Source: Tieghemiomyces parasiticus (Eukaryota > Kickxellomycota > Dimargaritomycetes > Dimargaritales > Dimargaritaceae). From it: DNA of 18,774 bases. The notes beneath the pieces are model-generated. The model saw only the letters and a list, made by a program, of their open reading frames with translations, was not told the origin of the DNA and ran no database searches. This document shows, piece after piece, positions 18,617-18,774 of the stretch. Positions within the stretch are counted from its first letter, which is position 1. Each line of letters starts with the position of its first letter. The DNA is taken from the NCBI GenBank assembly GCA_027575765.1, contig JANBPT010000931.1, positions 1 through 18,774 of the forward strand, given 5' to 3'. The translations under genes and the position numbers were made by a program.

Positions 18617-18774
18617 CTCGATGTTTGGTGGAGCCGAGTTAGTATTTGACGCTCCTCAAGATTCCTAATGTAATAAAGCATTTTGGAAAGTCTGAGTGAC
18701 TTAACTGGACAAACTACAAAGGCCAGGGTAAAGGACTGAGGCCTTGGGAAGGATAACTTTTCAATTATGCAAAC
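18617..18774. other. Upstream flank of tRNA-Leu
   Basis: A short AT-richer segment at the window edge with no visible gene. Transcription of the tRNA relies on its internal A and B boxes. Confidence 0.5.

Noticed and set aside
1..18774. CRISPR array, insertion sequence, retroelement or prokaryotic operon
   Set aside because: No regularly spaced repeats, transposase, reverse transcriptase or integrase motifs; the genes are spliced and eukaryotic.

Overview
This is a eukaryotic, almost certainly fungal, window. The evidence is a Pho85-type (Pcl) cyclin, which is a fungal cyclin class; spliceosomal introns with a uniform G|GTAAGY donor; a fungal-style CsbD-like stress protein; and a nuclear class II tRNA-Leu with pol III boxes. 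A CstF-50 orthologue (absent from budding yeast), a 1.7 kb intron and a very low gene density hint at an early-diverging fungus or a basidiomycete rather than a yeast. The sequence alone does not settle the lineage.

Layout. All four genes I can support lie on the minus strand. From right to left they are: tRNA-Leu(AAG) (18535-18616); an intronless 152-residue CsbD-like protein (17093-17551) with a TATA box and stress-element-like CCCCT motifs upstream; CSTF1/CstF-50, rebuilt here as four exons encoding 339 residues (14917-16529); about 8-10 kb with no convincing gene (roughly 5900-14916); and a PCL1-like cyclin in two exons (1193-4428, 506 residues) whose cyclin box is split by a 1715 bp intron. 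The left 1.2 kb holds no gene but has several short hairpins.

The genes do not form a pathway. The cyclin would partner a Pho85-type CDK in cell-cycle or phosphate/polarity control. CstF-50 acts in mRNA 3'-end cleavage. The CsbD-like protein is probably stress related. The tRNA decodes CUU (and CUC by inosine wobble).

The non-coding DNA has its own character. The 1.4 kb upstream of the cyclin is about 75% purine on the plus strand and carries three canonical G-quadruplex motifs and an (AT)n tract next to a perfect inverted repeat. Runs of eight or more G or C are far commoner in the window than chance predicts. I found no mobile element, CRISPR array or clearly new multi-gene system.
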